A stretch of DNA of 5,327 nt from Opitutus sp. GAS368 (GTDB lineage Bacteria > Verrucomicrobiota > Verrucomicrobiia > Opitutales > Opitutaceae). Of this stretch, positions 1 to 5,327 are shown in pieces. The position numbers and the translations under genes were made by a program. The stretch is taken from NCBI GenBank assembly GCA_945861235.1, contig CAMATV010000251.1:1-5327 (forward strand), given 5' to 3'. Numbering within the stretch: the stretch's first letter is position 1; each line of letters begins with the position of its first letter. The notes below the pieces were generated by a model that saw nothing but the letters and a program-made list of their open reading frames with translations, had not been told where the DNA came from and did no database searches.

Positions 1-989
1 GGGGGCGCGGGCGCAGCGACCTCGAGGATGGCAGCGGTGCTCGTGATCGCGCCGGCGGAGTTGGTCACGACCACACTGTAGGACCCCGCGTCAGCCACGG
101 CCGCGGACGCGATCGAATACGTTGCGGCGCTGGCACCGACGATGGTCACGCCGTTCTTGCGCCACTGGTAGGTGAACGGTGCGGTGCCGGCGGCCACGAC
201 GGCGAACGTCGCGCTCGCACCGGTGGCAACGGAGCGATTGGTGGGCGCTTGGGTGATCGAGGGGGCAATCACCGTCGGAGGCAGAGGAGTGGTCGTGACG
301 GCCAGGGAAGCGGCCGCGCTCGTCGTACTGCCGAATGTATTGGTCACAACGGCCGTGTAGTTGCCGGCACTCGCGGCAGTGACACTTGTGAGGGTTAACA
401 CCGCATTCGTAGCACCCACCACGAGGGCACCATCCTTGCGCCACTCGTAAGTCAGCGGAGCAGTGCCCGTCGCGGTAACGCTGAGAGCGACGTTCGTACC
501 GGCATTGGCGATCTGACTGGTGGGCGGCGTCGCGATCACCGGAGAACCACCCAATACGACCGGACCGAGCGTGACAGTAATGCGACTGCCGGTGGCGGGA
601 CGCAGTCCAAAGACCGATGTGATCGTCGCGGACGTGAGGCCTGCGGGATAGGCTGCGGTGAAAGCAAAGGTCGCGGAATTAGTCGCGAGATTAATGGTCG
701 CCCAGCCGAGCTCGCCCGTCTGTCCCGGCGTCGGCTTGATACTCGGTTCCCCGCTCCCGGAGACATAGCTCCAGCCAGCCGGCAGCAACACGGTGAGATC
801 GTAAATTGCAGTGCCCGTAAACGCCGCGGTCCAAGTGAGGGTGACCTGACCACCCGCGGCGTTGAGCATGGCCGCGTTCGGCGTCAGCGTCGCGGTTTGC
901 GCAAGCCCGGTCGAGCGGGCGACAACCAAGAGGACCAGGGCAAGGAAGAGGTGGCGAAACTTCACGGAAGAAAGAAGCGATGACGGCAT
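1..989 (-). CDS. Secreted Ig-like repeat protein, N-terminal part (runs off window)
   Basis: The frame is open from ATG at 987-989 to the left edge: 329 codons with no stop, so the C-terminus is missing. Residues 1-30 look like a Sec signal peptide: basic K10/R12/H13, hydrophobic LFLALVLLVVA at 14-24, and likely cleavage after G28-L29-A30. Residues 31-148 form a beta-rich Thr/Ala/Gly segment I cannot assign to a family. Two bacterial Ig-like domains follow, at about 149-236 and 242-326. Each has the core Trp (YEWRKDG at W183, YQWRKNG at W276) and a Tyr-corner motif (SAGNY, DAGSY). There are no cysteine pairs, as is usual in bacterial Ig domains. It is probably an exported or surface protein with a binding or structural role; no catalytic domain is visible. 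GTG at 963-965 (MKFRHLF) is an alternative start and gives a more compact signal peptide. Neither start has a clear Shine-Dalgarno sequence. A 396-nt gap separates it from the SDR, so it is probably a separate transcription unit. Confidence 0.85.
   Translation of the reverse strand, partial: MPSSLLSSVKFRHLFLALVLLVVARSTGLAQTATLTPNAAMLNAAGGQVTLTWTAAFTGTAIYDLTVLLPAGWSYVSGSGEPSIKPTPGQTGELGWATINLATNSATFAFTAAYPAGLTSATITSVFGLRPATGSRITVTLGPVVLGGSPVIATPPTSQIANAGTNVALSVTATGTAPLTYEWRKDGALVVGATNAVLTLTSVTAASAGNYTAVVTNTFGSTTSAAASLAVTTTPLPPTVIAPSITQAPTNRSVATGASATFAVVAAGTAPFTYQWRKNGVTIVGASAATYSIASAAVADAGSYSVVVTNSAGAITSTAAILEVAAPAP
3..545 (-). repeat. Two tandem Ig-domain repeats within the secreted protein gene
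   Basis: Two in-frame units have a period of 279 nt (93 residues), measured from the matching GCCACT boxes at 161 and 440 that encode the core Trp. The units encode similar strings: YEWRKDG against YQWRKNG, and YTAVVTNTFG against YSVVVTNSAG. They are joined by a Thr/Pro linker (TTPLPP). The second unit reaches the window edge, so more copies may follow. The first unit has Ser207 where the second has Asp300 in the D-A-G-x-Y corner. Confidence 0.8.
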
Positions 990-1385
990 TGACCCGGAAA
1001 ATCGCAAGACGCTTCACCGAAAGGATGAGGGGTTTCGAGGCAGGCACGCAGCCAAGAAAAGTCTCCGCCCAACGAGGTCATTTCGAACCGGTCGAGCGAA
1101 ACACAGGCCGAAGGGCAGTGCTCAAGATTCCGGAATCCGATTGCCCGAAGGGCGGGGAGCCGTCCCACCCACACCCGCGTTGTTCAGCAACGGTCCCGGA
1201 GAAAAACCATCGTGATTCCAATTTGTTTTCAAGCTGAGCTTAACCGGTTTGGGAGGAGGTGCCTGCTGGGGCGCCGTCGTGATCAGCATCTGTCGGCGCA
1301 GACCGCAAGGGTAAGGCGAACGTCAGTCCGCCTCAGCCGCGAACATTCAGGGGGTAACAACAGCAGACTGAAGTCCGCCCGACTC
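990..1385. other. Intergenic region, no convincing gene
   Basis: This 396-nt gap lies between the SDR stop and the Ig-protein start. Open frames exist on both strands, but they have no recognisable protein motifs and cut across each other, so I read them as chance frames in GC-rich DNA. Visible structure: a perfect 12-bp palindrome GATTCCGGAATC at 1126-1137; a short GCCC-GAA-GGGC hairpin at 1143-1153; a CGTTG-TTCAG-CAACG hairpin at 1178-1192; adjacent palindromes AAGCTGAGCTT (1231-1241) and AACCGGTT (1242-1249); and a GCGCCG/CGGCGC inverted repeat at 1271-1276 and 1294-1299. The promoter and leader of the Ig-protein gene should lie here. A minus-strand TTGAAA near 1226-1231 lacks a good -10 partner. 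No riboswitch class was recognised. Confidence 0.6.
1354..1378 (-). terminator. Weak terminator-like hairpin after the SDR gene
   Basis: Read on the minus strand, 7 nt after the SDR TGA, there is a 6-bp stem GCGGAC-TTCA-GTCTGC containing one G-U pair, followed by TGTTGTTACC. Its position fits the end of the sugar-acid operon. The short stem and interrupted T tract make it a weak Rho-independent terminator at best. Confidence 0.35.
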
Positions 1386-2159
1386 TCACCGCAACAGCGT
1401 CGCGCCACCATCGATGTCGTAGGCCGAACCCGTAATAAACGAAGCCTCGTGGGAGCACAGGAAAGCCACCAGCGCGGCAATCTCAGACGGTTCGCCCATC
1501 CGCCCGATGGGTTGCGCCGCGGAGAGCTTGGCAAACATCTCGGCTTCCTGACCCGGATAATTTTTCGCGATAAACCCATCGACAAACGGCGTGTGGACGC
1601 GCGCCGGGCAGACGCAATTGCAGCGGATCCCTTGGTTCACAAAATCCCGCGCGACCGAAAGCGTCATGGTAAAAACCGCGCCCTTGCTCATACCATAAGC
1701 GAACCGGTCGGCCAAACCCACCCGCGATGCGAGCGACGCCAAGTTGACGATCGCCCCGCCGCCCGCAGCCAGGAGTTTTTGCACGCCGAAATGCAGCCCG
1801 TGATAAACGCCCTTCACGTTCACCGCGTAGATCCGGTCAAGATCCGCCGCCAGCGTGGTCACGACATTGCCGATGTGGGCGATACCCGCGTTATTGACCA
1901 GCACGTCGAGACGTTCGAGCGAGGCAAATGCCGCCTCCATTTCCTCCGTATGGGAAACATCCGCCGCCAGCACCTGCGCCGAGCCGCCCGCCGCCACAAT
2001 CTCCGCCACGGTCTCGGTCCCCGCCTCGGCGCTACGTTCCAACACCGCGACGTGCGCACCCTCCGCGGCGAGCCGCACGGAAATCGCGCGACCAATGCCC
2101 GAACCGCCACCGGTGACGAGCGCGTGTTTACCGGCGAAACGTTGGGGGAAGGGTATCAT
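1386..2159 (-). CDS. Classical short-chain dehydrogenase/reductase (SDR), likely NAD-dependent sugar or sugar-acid dehydrogenase
   Basis: The protein has 257 residues, the normal length for a classical SDR. Features in order: Rossmann motif TGGGSGIG (16-23); acidic E41 after beta-2, which favours NAD(H) over NADP(H); D67 (AADV), which usually contacts adenine; NNAG (89-92); and the catalytic tetrad N114, S142, Y155, K159 (YGMSK). The usual Pro-Gly after beta-6 is Pro-Ala here (CPARVHT, 184-190). It is followed by a long substrate loop of about 192-219 and a C-terminal ITGSAYDIDGG. It is soluble and cytoplasmic. I chose the ATG at 2157-2159 because the protein then begins just before the Rossmann strand. 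A TTG at 2220-2222 would add 21 residues translated through a REP-like palindrome and is unlikely. As the last gene of the sugar-acid cluster it probably oxidises an aldose, uronate or deoxy-keto acid. A KduD-like, fucose/rhamnose-pathway or FabG-like role cannot be excluded. The fold is certain; the substrate is not. Confidence 0.92.
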   Translation of the reverse strand: MIPFPQRFAGKHALVTGGGSGIGRAISVRLAAEGAHVAVLERSAEAGTETVAEIVAAGGSAQVLAADVSHTEEMEAAFASLERLDVLVNNAGIAHIGNVVTTLAADLDRIYAVNVKGVYHGLHFGVQKLLAAGGGAIVNLASLASRVGLADRFAYGMSKGAVFTMTLSVARDFVNQGIRCNCVCPARVHTPFVDGFIAKNYPGQEAEMFAKLSAAQPIGRMGEPSEIAALVAFLCSHEASFITGSAYDIDGGATLLR

Positions 2160-2168
2160 GCGCCCAAG

Positions 2169-2193
2169 GTAGGAGCGTGCTTGCACGCGATTC
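2169..2193 (+). repeat. REP-like palindromic element between dehydratase and SDR genes
   Basis: The plus strand reads GTAGGAGCGTGCTTGCACGC and then GATTC. It contains a GTAG tetranucleotide at 2169-2172 and a perfect GCGTGC-TT-GCACGC stem at 2175-2188. A GTAG head joined to a GC-rich hairpin is the hallmark of bacterial REP elements mobilised by REP-associated tyrosine transposases; the GTAGGAGC...GC layout closely resembles REPs known from Pseudomonas. It fills most of the 69-nt gap between the dehydratase stop and the SDR start, and its edge is 9 nt from the SDR ATG. In the mRNA it would form a hairpin just upstream of that start. Only one copy is visible in the window, so repeat status is inferred. 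Confidence 0.55.
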
Positions 2194-2228
2194 GAGATAT
2201 TTCCTTCCCCACCCAGCCACAATCCGCC

Positions 2229-3515
2229 TCACCACCGCGTCGCCTTAAATTTCCACCCCGGCACTTTCTTCTGCATCTCCGGTTCGTCGTTGCGCTCCGT
2301 GAAACCGCAGCGCCGGTAGTTTTCCGCCGCTTTTGCGAGCGCCACGCGGTCCAACTCCACCCCGAGACCCGCGCCTTTCGGGAGTGCCACGCAACCGCCT
2401 TCGATTTTCATGCGCCCGCCAACAATAATATCCTCCCACTGCCACGGGTAATGAGTGTCGAGCGCGTAGCTGAGATTCGGCATAGCCGCCCCGAGGTGAG
2501 TCATCGCCGCGAGCGAGATACCACCGTGGTTGTTCGAGTGCATCGATACGCCGCGACTGAAAGTACGGCAGTGCGCCGCCAGCTCCATCGAGGCGCGCAG
2601 CCCGCCCCAGTAGTGGTGATCCGTCAAAATAATATCCTCCGACGCGTGCTTCACACTGCCCGGCAAATCGTCGAAGGACGTCGTACACATATTCGTCGCG
2701 AGCGGCGTTTTTAATGCCCGCCGCACCGCCGCCATGCCTTCCTGCGTGCGACACGGATCTTCGAGGTATTCGAGAATCCCCTCCATCTGGCGACCGTATT
2801 TGATCGAGGTCTCGACCGTCCACAGCGCGTTCGGATCGAGCCGCAACGGCACGCCGGGCCCGAAGGCTTCATGCAACGCCTTCATCGCGGCAACCTCCTG
2901 CGCGGGCTCGAACACCCCGCCCTTGAGCTTGATCGATTCGAAACCGAATTCCTTCACCATGGCCTGCGCCTGCGCGACGACGCCCGCCGGATCGAGCGCC
3001 GCCGCTTGTCGCGCCGCCGCCCAGCCCGTCGCCTCCGGGTCGGTGCCAAACGCTAACTCGCCGCCCGCTCCCTCGTATTTGTAAAACAAGTAGGCCGAAT
3101 ACGGCACGCGCTCCCGCACCACACCACCCAGCAGAGCCGCCACCGGCACGCCAAACGCCTTGCCCTGAATATCAAGACACGCCACGTCGAGTGCACTGTA
3201 AACCTGCACGCGCGTCCGTCCATCCCACGGTTTGTCCCCGCGTGAAACCGACGTCTCGGGTGAGCACCGCTCCGCGAGCCTGGCCCGCAGCCCATGCCAG
3301 TTGCGCGGATCCGCGCCGATCACGACATCGCGCACGGCTGCGAGCGCCGCGTCGACCGCCACGCTACCCGGAACCTCAGCGAGCCCCGTCAGACCGTTGT
3401 CCGTCTTCAACTCCACGACCGTGCGCAAACAATACGGCGCGTGCAGCCCAGCAGCGTTGAGCAGCGGCGGATCGCCGAGGGCGATCGGCGTGATGTGCAT
3501 TTCCGTGATCTTCAT
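2229..3515 (-). CDS. Enolase-superfamily sugar-acid dehydratase, glucarate dehydratase (GlucD) subgroup
   Basis: The 428 residues are close to the roughly 446 of E. coli GudD. This family removes water from an aldarate through a Mg2+-stabilised enolate. Residues 1-130 form the capping domain and the rest is the (beta/alpha)7-beta barrel. GlucD catalytic residues are all visible: K196-x-K198 (IKLKGGV), metal ligands D227 (RLDPNALW), E252 (YLEDPC) and N275 (ATNM), then D299 (LTDHHYW) and catalytic base H326 (MHSNNH). Pocket residues that also match are N20, H25 (GLHAPY), Y142/F144 (AYLFYK), H355 (DTHY) and R408 near the C-terminus. The loop that carries T103 in the E. coli enzyme reads KPWDGRT here (about 95-101), so specificity may differ. 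Start: ATG at 3513-3515; no Shine-Dalgarno. The product would feed the aldolase encoded just upstream. D-glucarate or galactarate is the best guess; a related acid sugar, or a low-activity GlucD-related protein, is possible. Confidence 0.9.
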   Translation of the reverse strand: MKITEMHITPIALGDPPLLNAAGLHAPYCLRTVVELKTDNGLTGLAEVPGSVAVDAALAAVRDVVIGADPRNWHGLRARLAERCSPETSVSRGDKPWDGRTRVQVYSALDVACLDIQGKAFGVPVAALLGGVVRERVPYSAYLFYKYEGAGGELAFGTDPEATGWAAARQAAALDPAGVVAQAQAMVKEFGFESIKLKGGVFEPAQEVAAMKALHEAFGPGVPLRLDPNALWTVETSIKYGRQMEGILEYLEDPCRTQEGMAAVRRALKTPLATNMCTTSFDDLPGSVKHASEDIILTDHHYWGGLRASMELAAHCRTFSRGVSMHSNNHGGISLAAMTHLGAAMPNLSYALDTHYPWQWEDIIVGGRMKIEGGCVALPKGAGLGVELDRVALAKAAENYRRCGFTERNDEPEMQKKVPGWKFKATRW

Positions 3516-3526
3516 GGTGCGGTTTT

Positions 3527-3551
3527 CAGAGTGTGGGCAGAGCCCAGAGTG
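3527..3551 (-). other. Small hairpin with flanking direct repeats in the dehydratase leader
   Basis: The 80-nt gap between the aldolase stop and the dehydratase ATG contains a stem TGGGC-AGA-GCCCA (3534-3546), flanked by the direct repeat CAGAGTG at 3527-3533 and 3545-3551. The hairpin ends 18 nt upstream of the dehydratase start. No T tract follows on the minus strand, so a terminator is unlikely. An mRNA-processing or translation-modulating hairpin, or chance, are the options. Confidence 0.3.
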
Positions 3552-3595
3552 AGCGCGGGCGTTACCCCAGCCATTCGGCGCAAGGGAGCGAAGCG

Positions 3596-4363
3596 TTATT
3601 TCCCGCGCAGCGTGGCCAGACTAGCCAACAGCCCGGCACGCACGCTGCCGCCGTCGCTGCCGAGGGCGACAAACGTGTAACCGAGGTCGCGACACTTCGC
3701 GACGAGCGCGGGATTGTGCACGAGAATGCCCGCCGCCTTCCCGTGTTTCTTCGCCGCCGCGCTCACCTTTTCCAGCGCTGCGATGAAGCGCGGATGATCG
3801 AGTTGATCGCGGATGCCCATGTTGTAGCTCAGATCCGTCGGACCGACGAAGAGCACATCCACGCCGTCAACCGCCGCGATTTCCTCGCAGTTATCCACCG
3901 CCTCGGGTGTTTCGATCTGCGTGACCGTCAGGAGCCAGTTGTGCGCGTTGAGATAATATTCCTCAAAGCCGCCGCCAAAGCCCGCCGACCGCTGGATTTT
4001 CGCGATACCGCGCACGCCGAGCGGCGGATAACGCATCGCGGAAACCGCCGCGCGCGCCTCGGCCGCCGTGCTCACCCAAGGTGCCATCACGCCGTGCGCG
4101 CCCATGTCGAGCGCTCGCTTGAATCGCGGCGTCTCATTGGCCGCGATACGCACGATCGGCACCGCCTGAGTGCCACCCACCGCCTGCAATTGGTGCAGCA
4201 ACGTGTCCTCGCCACCCGGCCCGTGCTCATGATCCAGCAACAGCCAATCGTAGCCGCAATCCCCGGCCATCTCCGCCGTAATCGGTGAACCAAGATTGAT
4301 AAACGTGCCGACGACCCATTCACGGGCGAGGACGCGGGCGCGAAAGTTTCCAGTGATTTTCAT
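3596..4363 (-). CDS. HpcH/HpaI-family class II aldolase, GarL-like (2-keto-3-deoxy sugar-acid aldolase)
   Basis: The 255 residues match E. coli GarL (256) closely in length. The family cleaves 5-keto-4-deoxy-glucarate (equivalently 2-keto-3-deoxy-glucarate) to pyruvate and tartronate semialdehyde with a divalent metal. Visible motifs: the LLLDHEHGP segment with catalytic H47; R72 (PIVRI), which contacts the pyruvyl carboxylate; RYPPLGVRG (111-119), as in GarL; metal ligand E151 (QIET); metal ligand D177 (GPTDL); and a C-terminal FVALGSDGG that closes the barrel. It is cytoplasmic, with a single TIM-barrel domain. The ATG at 4361-4363 lies 6 nt after the reductase stop, consistent with one transcript and translational coupling; no Shine-Dalgarno is visible. 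Pairing with a GlucD-type dehydratase and a GarR-type reductase favours the aldarate role over the relatives RhmA/YfaU (rhamnonate) and HpcH (homoprotocatechuate), which share these motifs. Confidence 0.92.
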   Translation of the reverse strand: MKITGNFRARVLAREWVVGTFINLGSPITAEMAGDCGYDWLLLDHEHGPGGEDTLLHQLQAVGGTQAVPIVRIAANETPRFKRALDMGAHGVMAPWVSTAAEARAAVSAMRYPPLGVRGIAKIQRSAGFGGGFEEYYLNAHNWLLTVTQIETPEAVDNCEEIAAVDGVDVLFVGPTDLSYNMGIRDQLDHPRFIAALEKVSAAAKKHGKAAGILVHNPALVAKCRDLGYTFVALGSDGGSVRAGLLASLATLRGK

Positions 4364-4369
4364 AAGGGT

Positions 4370-5245
4370 TCAGAGCGCTGCATAGAGCCGATAGAGGGCC
4401 TGCGTGCCGCAGTCTTCCCAGCCCTTCACCGCGACCTGTTCATAAAGTCTCTTCGCGTTCGCGAGTCCCGGCAGGTCGAGTTTCAGTTCCGCCGCGCTGT
4501 CGAGGGCGATCTTCATATCTTTAATGATATGTTTCACATAAAAACCCGGCGCAAAATTATCGGCGAGCGCCCGTGGCGCGAGATTCGTCATCGCCCAACC
4601 GCCCGCCGCGCCGCCGCTGATACTCGCGTGCACCGCCGCGGGATCGAGCCCGGCTTTCTTCGCATAGGCCAGGGCCTCCACCCAGGCGACCATCCCGACC
4701 GCGACCGCGATCTGGTTCGCCATTTTGCAATCCTGCCCAGCACCCGCCGCACCGAGCAGCGCGATATTTTTCCCCATGATTTCGAACAACGGCTTCGCCC
4801 GCGCAAAGGCCGCCGCGTCGCCACCCACCATAATTACGAGCCTTGCTTCTTTCGCGCCGAGGTCGCCACCCGAGACCGGCGCATCCAGTGCGGCGAGGCC
4901 ACGTTGGCCTGCAGCTTCGGCAATTTTCCGCGCGAGCACCGGACTCGACGTCGTCATGTCAATCAACAGCGCTCCCGGTTGGGCGCGTTCGATAATACCG
5001 CCGGCACCGAGATAGGTGGTCTCCACATCGATGGGAAATCCGAGGATCGTAATGACCACGTCCGCCACGGCCGCGGCGCTGCCGGCGGAGTCATGCCACG
5101 TCGCGCCCGCTTCGAGCAACGCGGACGCTTTGTCCTTGGTGCGATTGTAGACGTGCAACGTGTGACCAGCCTTTTGGAGGTGACCAGCCATGCTGCGGCC
5201 CATGACGCCGGTGCCGATGAATGCGATAGAGAGCGATGCGGACAT
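4370..5245 (-). CDS. Beta-hydroxyacid dehydrogenase, GarR-like (tartronate semialdehyde reductase candidate)
   Basis: The 291 residues are typical for the 3-hydroxyisobutyrate/6-phosphogluconate dehydrogenase family. Motifs: Rossmann GTGVMG (11-16); N34-R35-T36 after beta-2, where Arg often goes with NADP(H); the substrate signature DAPVSGGDLGA (121-131); catalytic K174 and N177 in GAGQDCKMANQ; and K242-D243 (IKDMKIA) in the all-alpha C-terminal dimer domain. Expected reaction: tartronate semialdehyde to D-glycerate, the last step of aldarate breakdown, which fits the aldolase gene 6 nt downstream. The GGAAGGW segment (211-217) differs from GGLAGS of E. coli GarR, so 3-hydroxyisobutyrate- or succinic-semialdehyde-type substrates remain possible. 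I chose ATG at 5243-5245 because the Rossmann strand begins five residues later. A TTG at 5315-5317 would add 24 unsupported residues. The bases just before ATG are AT-rich with no Shine-Dalgarno. Confidence 0.92.
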   Translation of the reverse strand: MSASLSIAFIGTGVMGRSMAGHLQKAGHTLHVYNRTKDKASALLEAGATWHDSAGSAAAVADVVITILGFPIDVETTYLGAGGIIERAQPGALLIDMTTSSPVLARKIAEAAGQRGLAALDAPVSGGDLGAKEARLVIMVGGDAAAFARAKPLFEIMGKNIALLGAAGAGQDCKMANQIAVAVGMVAWVEALAYAKKAGLDPAAVHASISGGAAGGWAMTNLAPRALADNFAPGFYVKHIIKDMKIALDSAAELKLDLPGLANAKRLYEQVAVKGWEDCGTQALYRLYAAL

Positions 5246-5327
5246 AGAACGAATAATTGGAAGGGTAGACAAAATGCGTGGAGAGGCAAAAGCGTCCGCG
5301 CAGCCCGTGCGAACCAAATCTCACCGG
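5246..5327 (-). other. Upstream region of the reductase gene, truncated by window edge
   Basis: These 82 nt hold the leader and possibly the promoter of the cluster, if the reductase is its first gene. The last 20 nt before the ATG are AT-rich (CCAATTATTCGTTCT) in an otherwise GC-rich window. A TTTGCC/TACCCT pair with 17-nt spacing on the minus strand is too weak to call a promoter. No operator palindrome is evident. Confidence 0.3.

Noticed and set aside
691..1174. Minus-strand open frames (691-1047 and 962-1174) near the Ig-protein start
   Set aside because: They are in frames other than the signal-peptide and Ig frame, which explains this stretch; no domain is visible in them.
1178..1192. 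CGTTG/CAACG hairpin as a terminator
   Set aside because: It has only a 5-bp stem with no T tract on either strand and is distant from the SDR stop.
862..1237. Two overlapping plus-strand open frames (862-1215 and 980-1237)
   Set aside because: They overlap the signal-peptide end of the Ig-protein gene and non-coding DNA, share no motifs with known proteins, and conflict with each other.
1271..1299. GCGCCG/CGGCGC inverted repeat as a riboswitch or terminator
   Set aside because: The 17-nt loop lacks supporting inner pairs, there is no T tract, and no known riboswitch core was recognised.
2160..2222. N-terminal extension of the SDR from a TTG start
   Set aside because: The added residues are translated through the REP-like hairpin and precede the usual SDR N-terminus; the ATG at 2159 gives a standard-length protein.
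1212..2714. 500-codon open frame on the plus strand
   Set aside because: It runs antisense through the SDR and most of the dehydratase, both with complete catalytic motifs. Its translation is Arg/His-rich without any domain, which is typical of an antisense shadow in GC-rich DNA.
3533..4288. 251-codon open frame on the plus strand
   Set aside because: It is antisense to the GarL-like aldolase, has an Arg/Ala-rich composition and no recognisable motif.

Overview
This is a GC-rich bacterial window in which every gene I can support lies on the minus strand, so transcription runs right to left. A secreted protein with tandem Trp-containing Ig-like repeats sits beside a sugar-acid catabolic cluster. 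None of the five starts has a clear Shine-Dalgarno sequence. Together these suggest an environmental polysaccharide-degrading bacterium, perhaps Verrucomicrobia of the Opitutaceae type. That placement is an inference from style; no taxonomic marker gene is present.

Layout in transcription order: a GarR-like beta-hydroxyacid dehydrogenase (5245 to 4370); 6 nt later a GarL-like HpcH/HpaI class II aldolase (4363 to 3596); an 80-nt spacer with a small hairpin; a glucarate-dehydratase-subgroup enolase-superfamily enzyme (3515 to 2229); a 69-nt spacer holding a REP-like palindrome; and a classical short-chain dehydrogenase (2159 to 1386). A weak terminator-like hairpin follows. After a 396-nt gap with no convincing gene comes the start of a signal-peptide-bearing Ig-like repeat protein (989 to 1), which runs off the left edge.

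The three enzymes upstream of the SDR match the classical aldarate route. The dehydratase would make a 2-keto-3-deoxy (5-keto-4-deoxy) aldarate. The aldolase would split it into pyruvate and tartronate semialdehyde. The reductase would reduce the latter to D-glycerate. The gene order is the reverse of the reaction order. The SDR may supply the substrate by sugar or uronate oxidation, but its substrate cannot be read from the sequence. The dehydratase keeps the GlucD catalytic residues but differs in one substrate-pocket loop, so the true substrate may be glucarate, galactarate or a related sugar acid.

No RNA genes, CRISPR arrays, insertion sequences, transporters or regulators were found. I see no evidence for a wholly new system. 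The least ordinary points are the variant dehydratase paired with an unassigned SDR, and the REP-like element directly in front of the SDR start.
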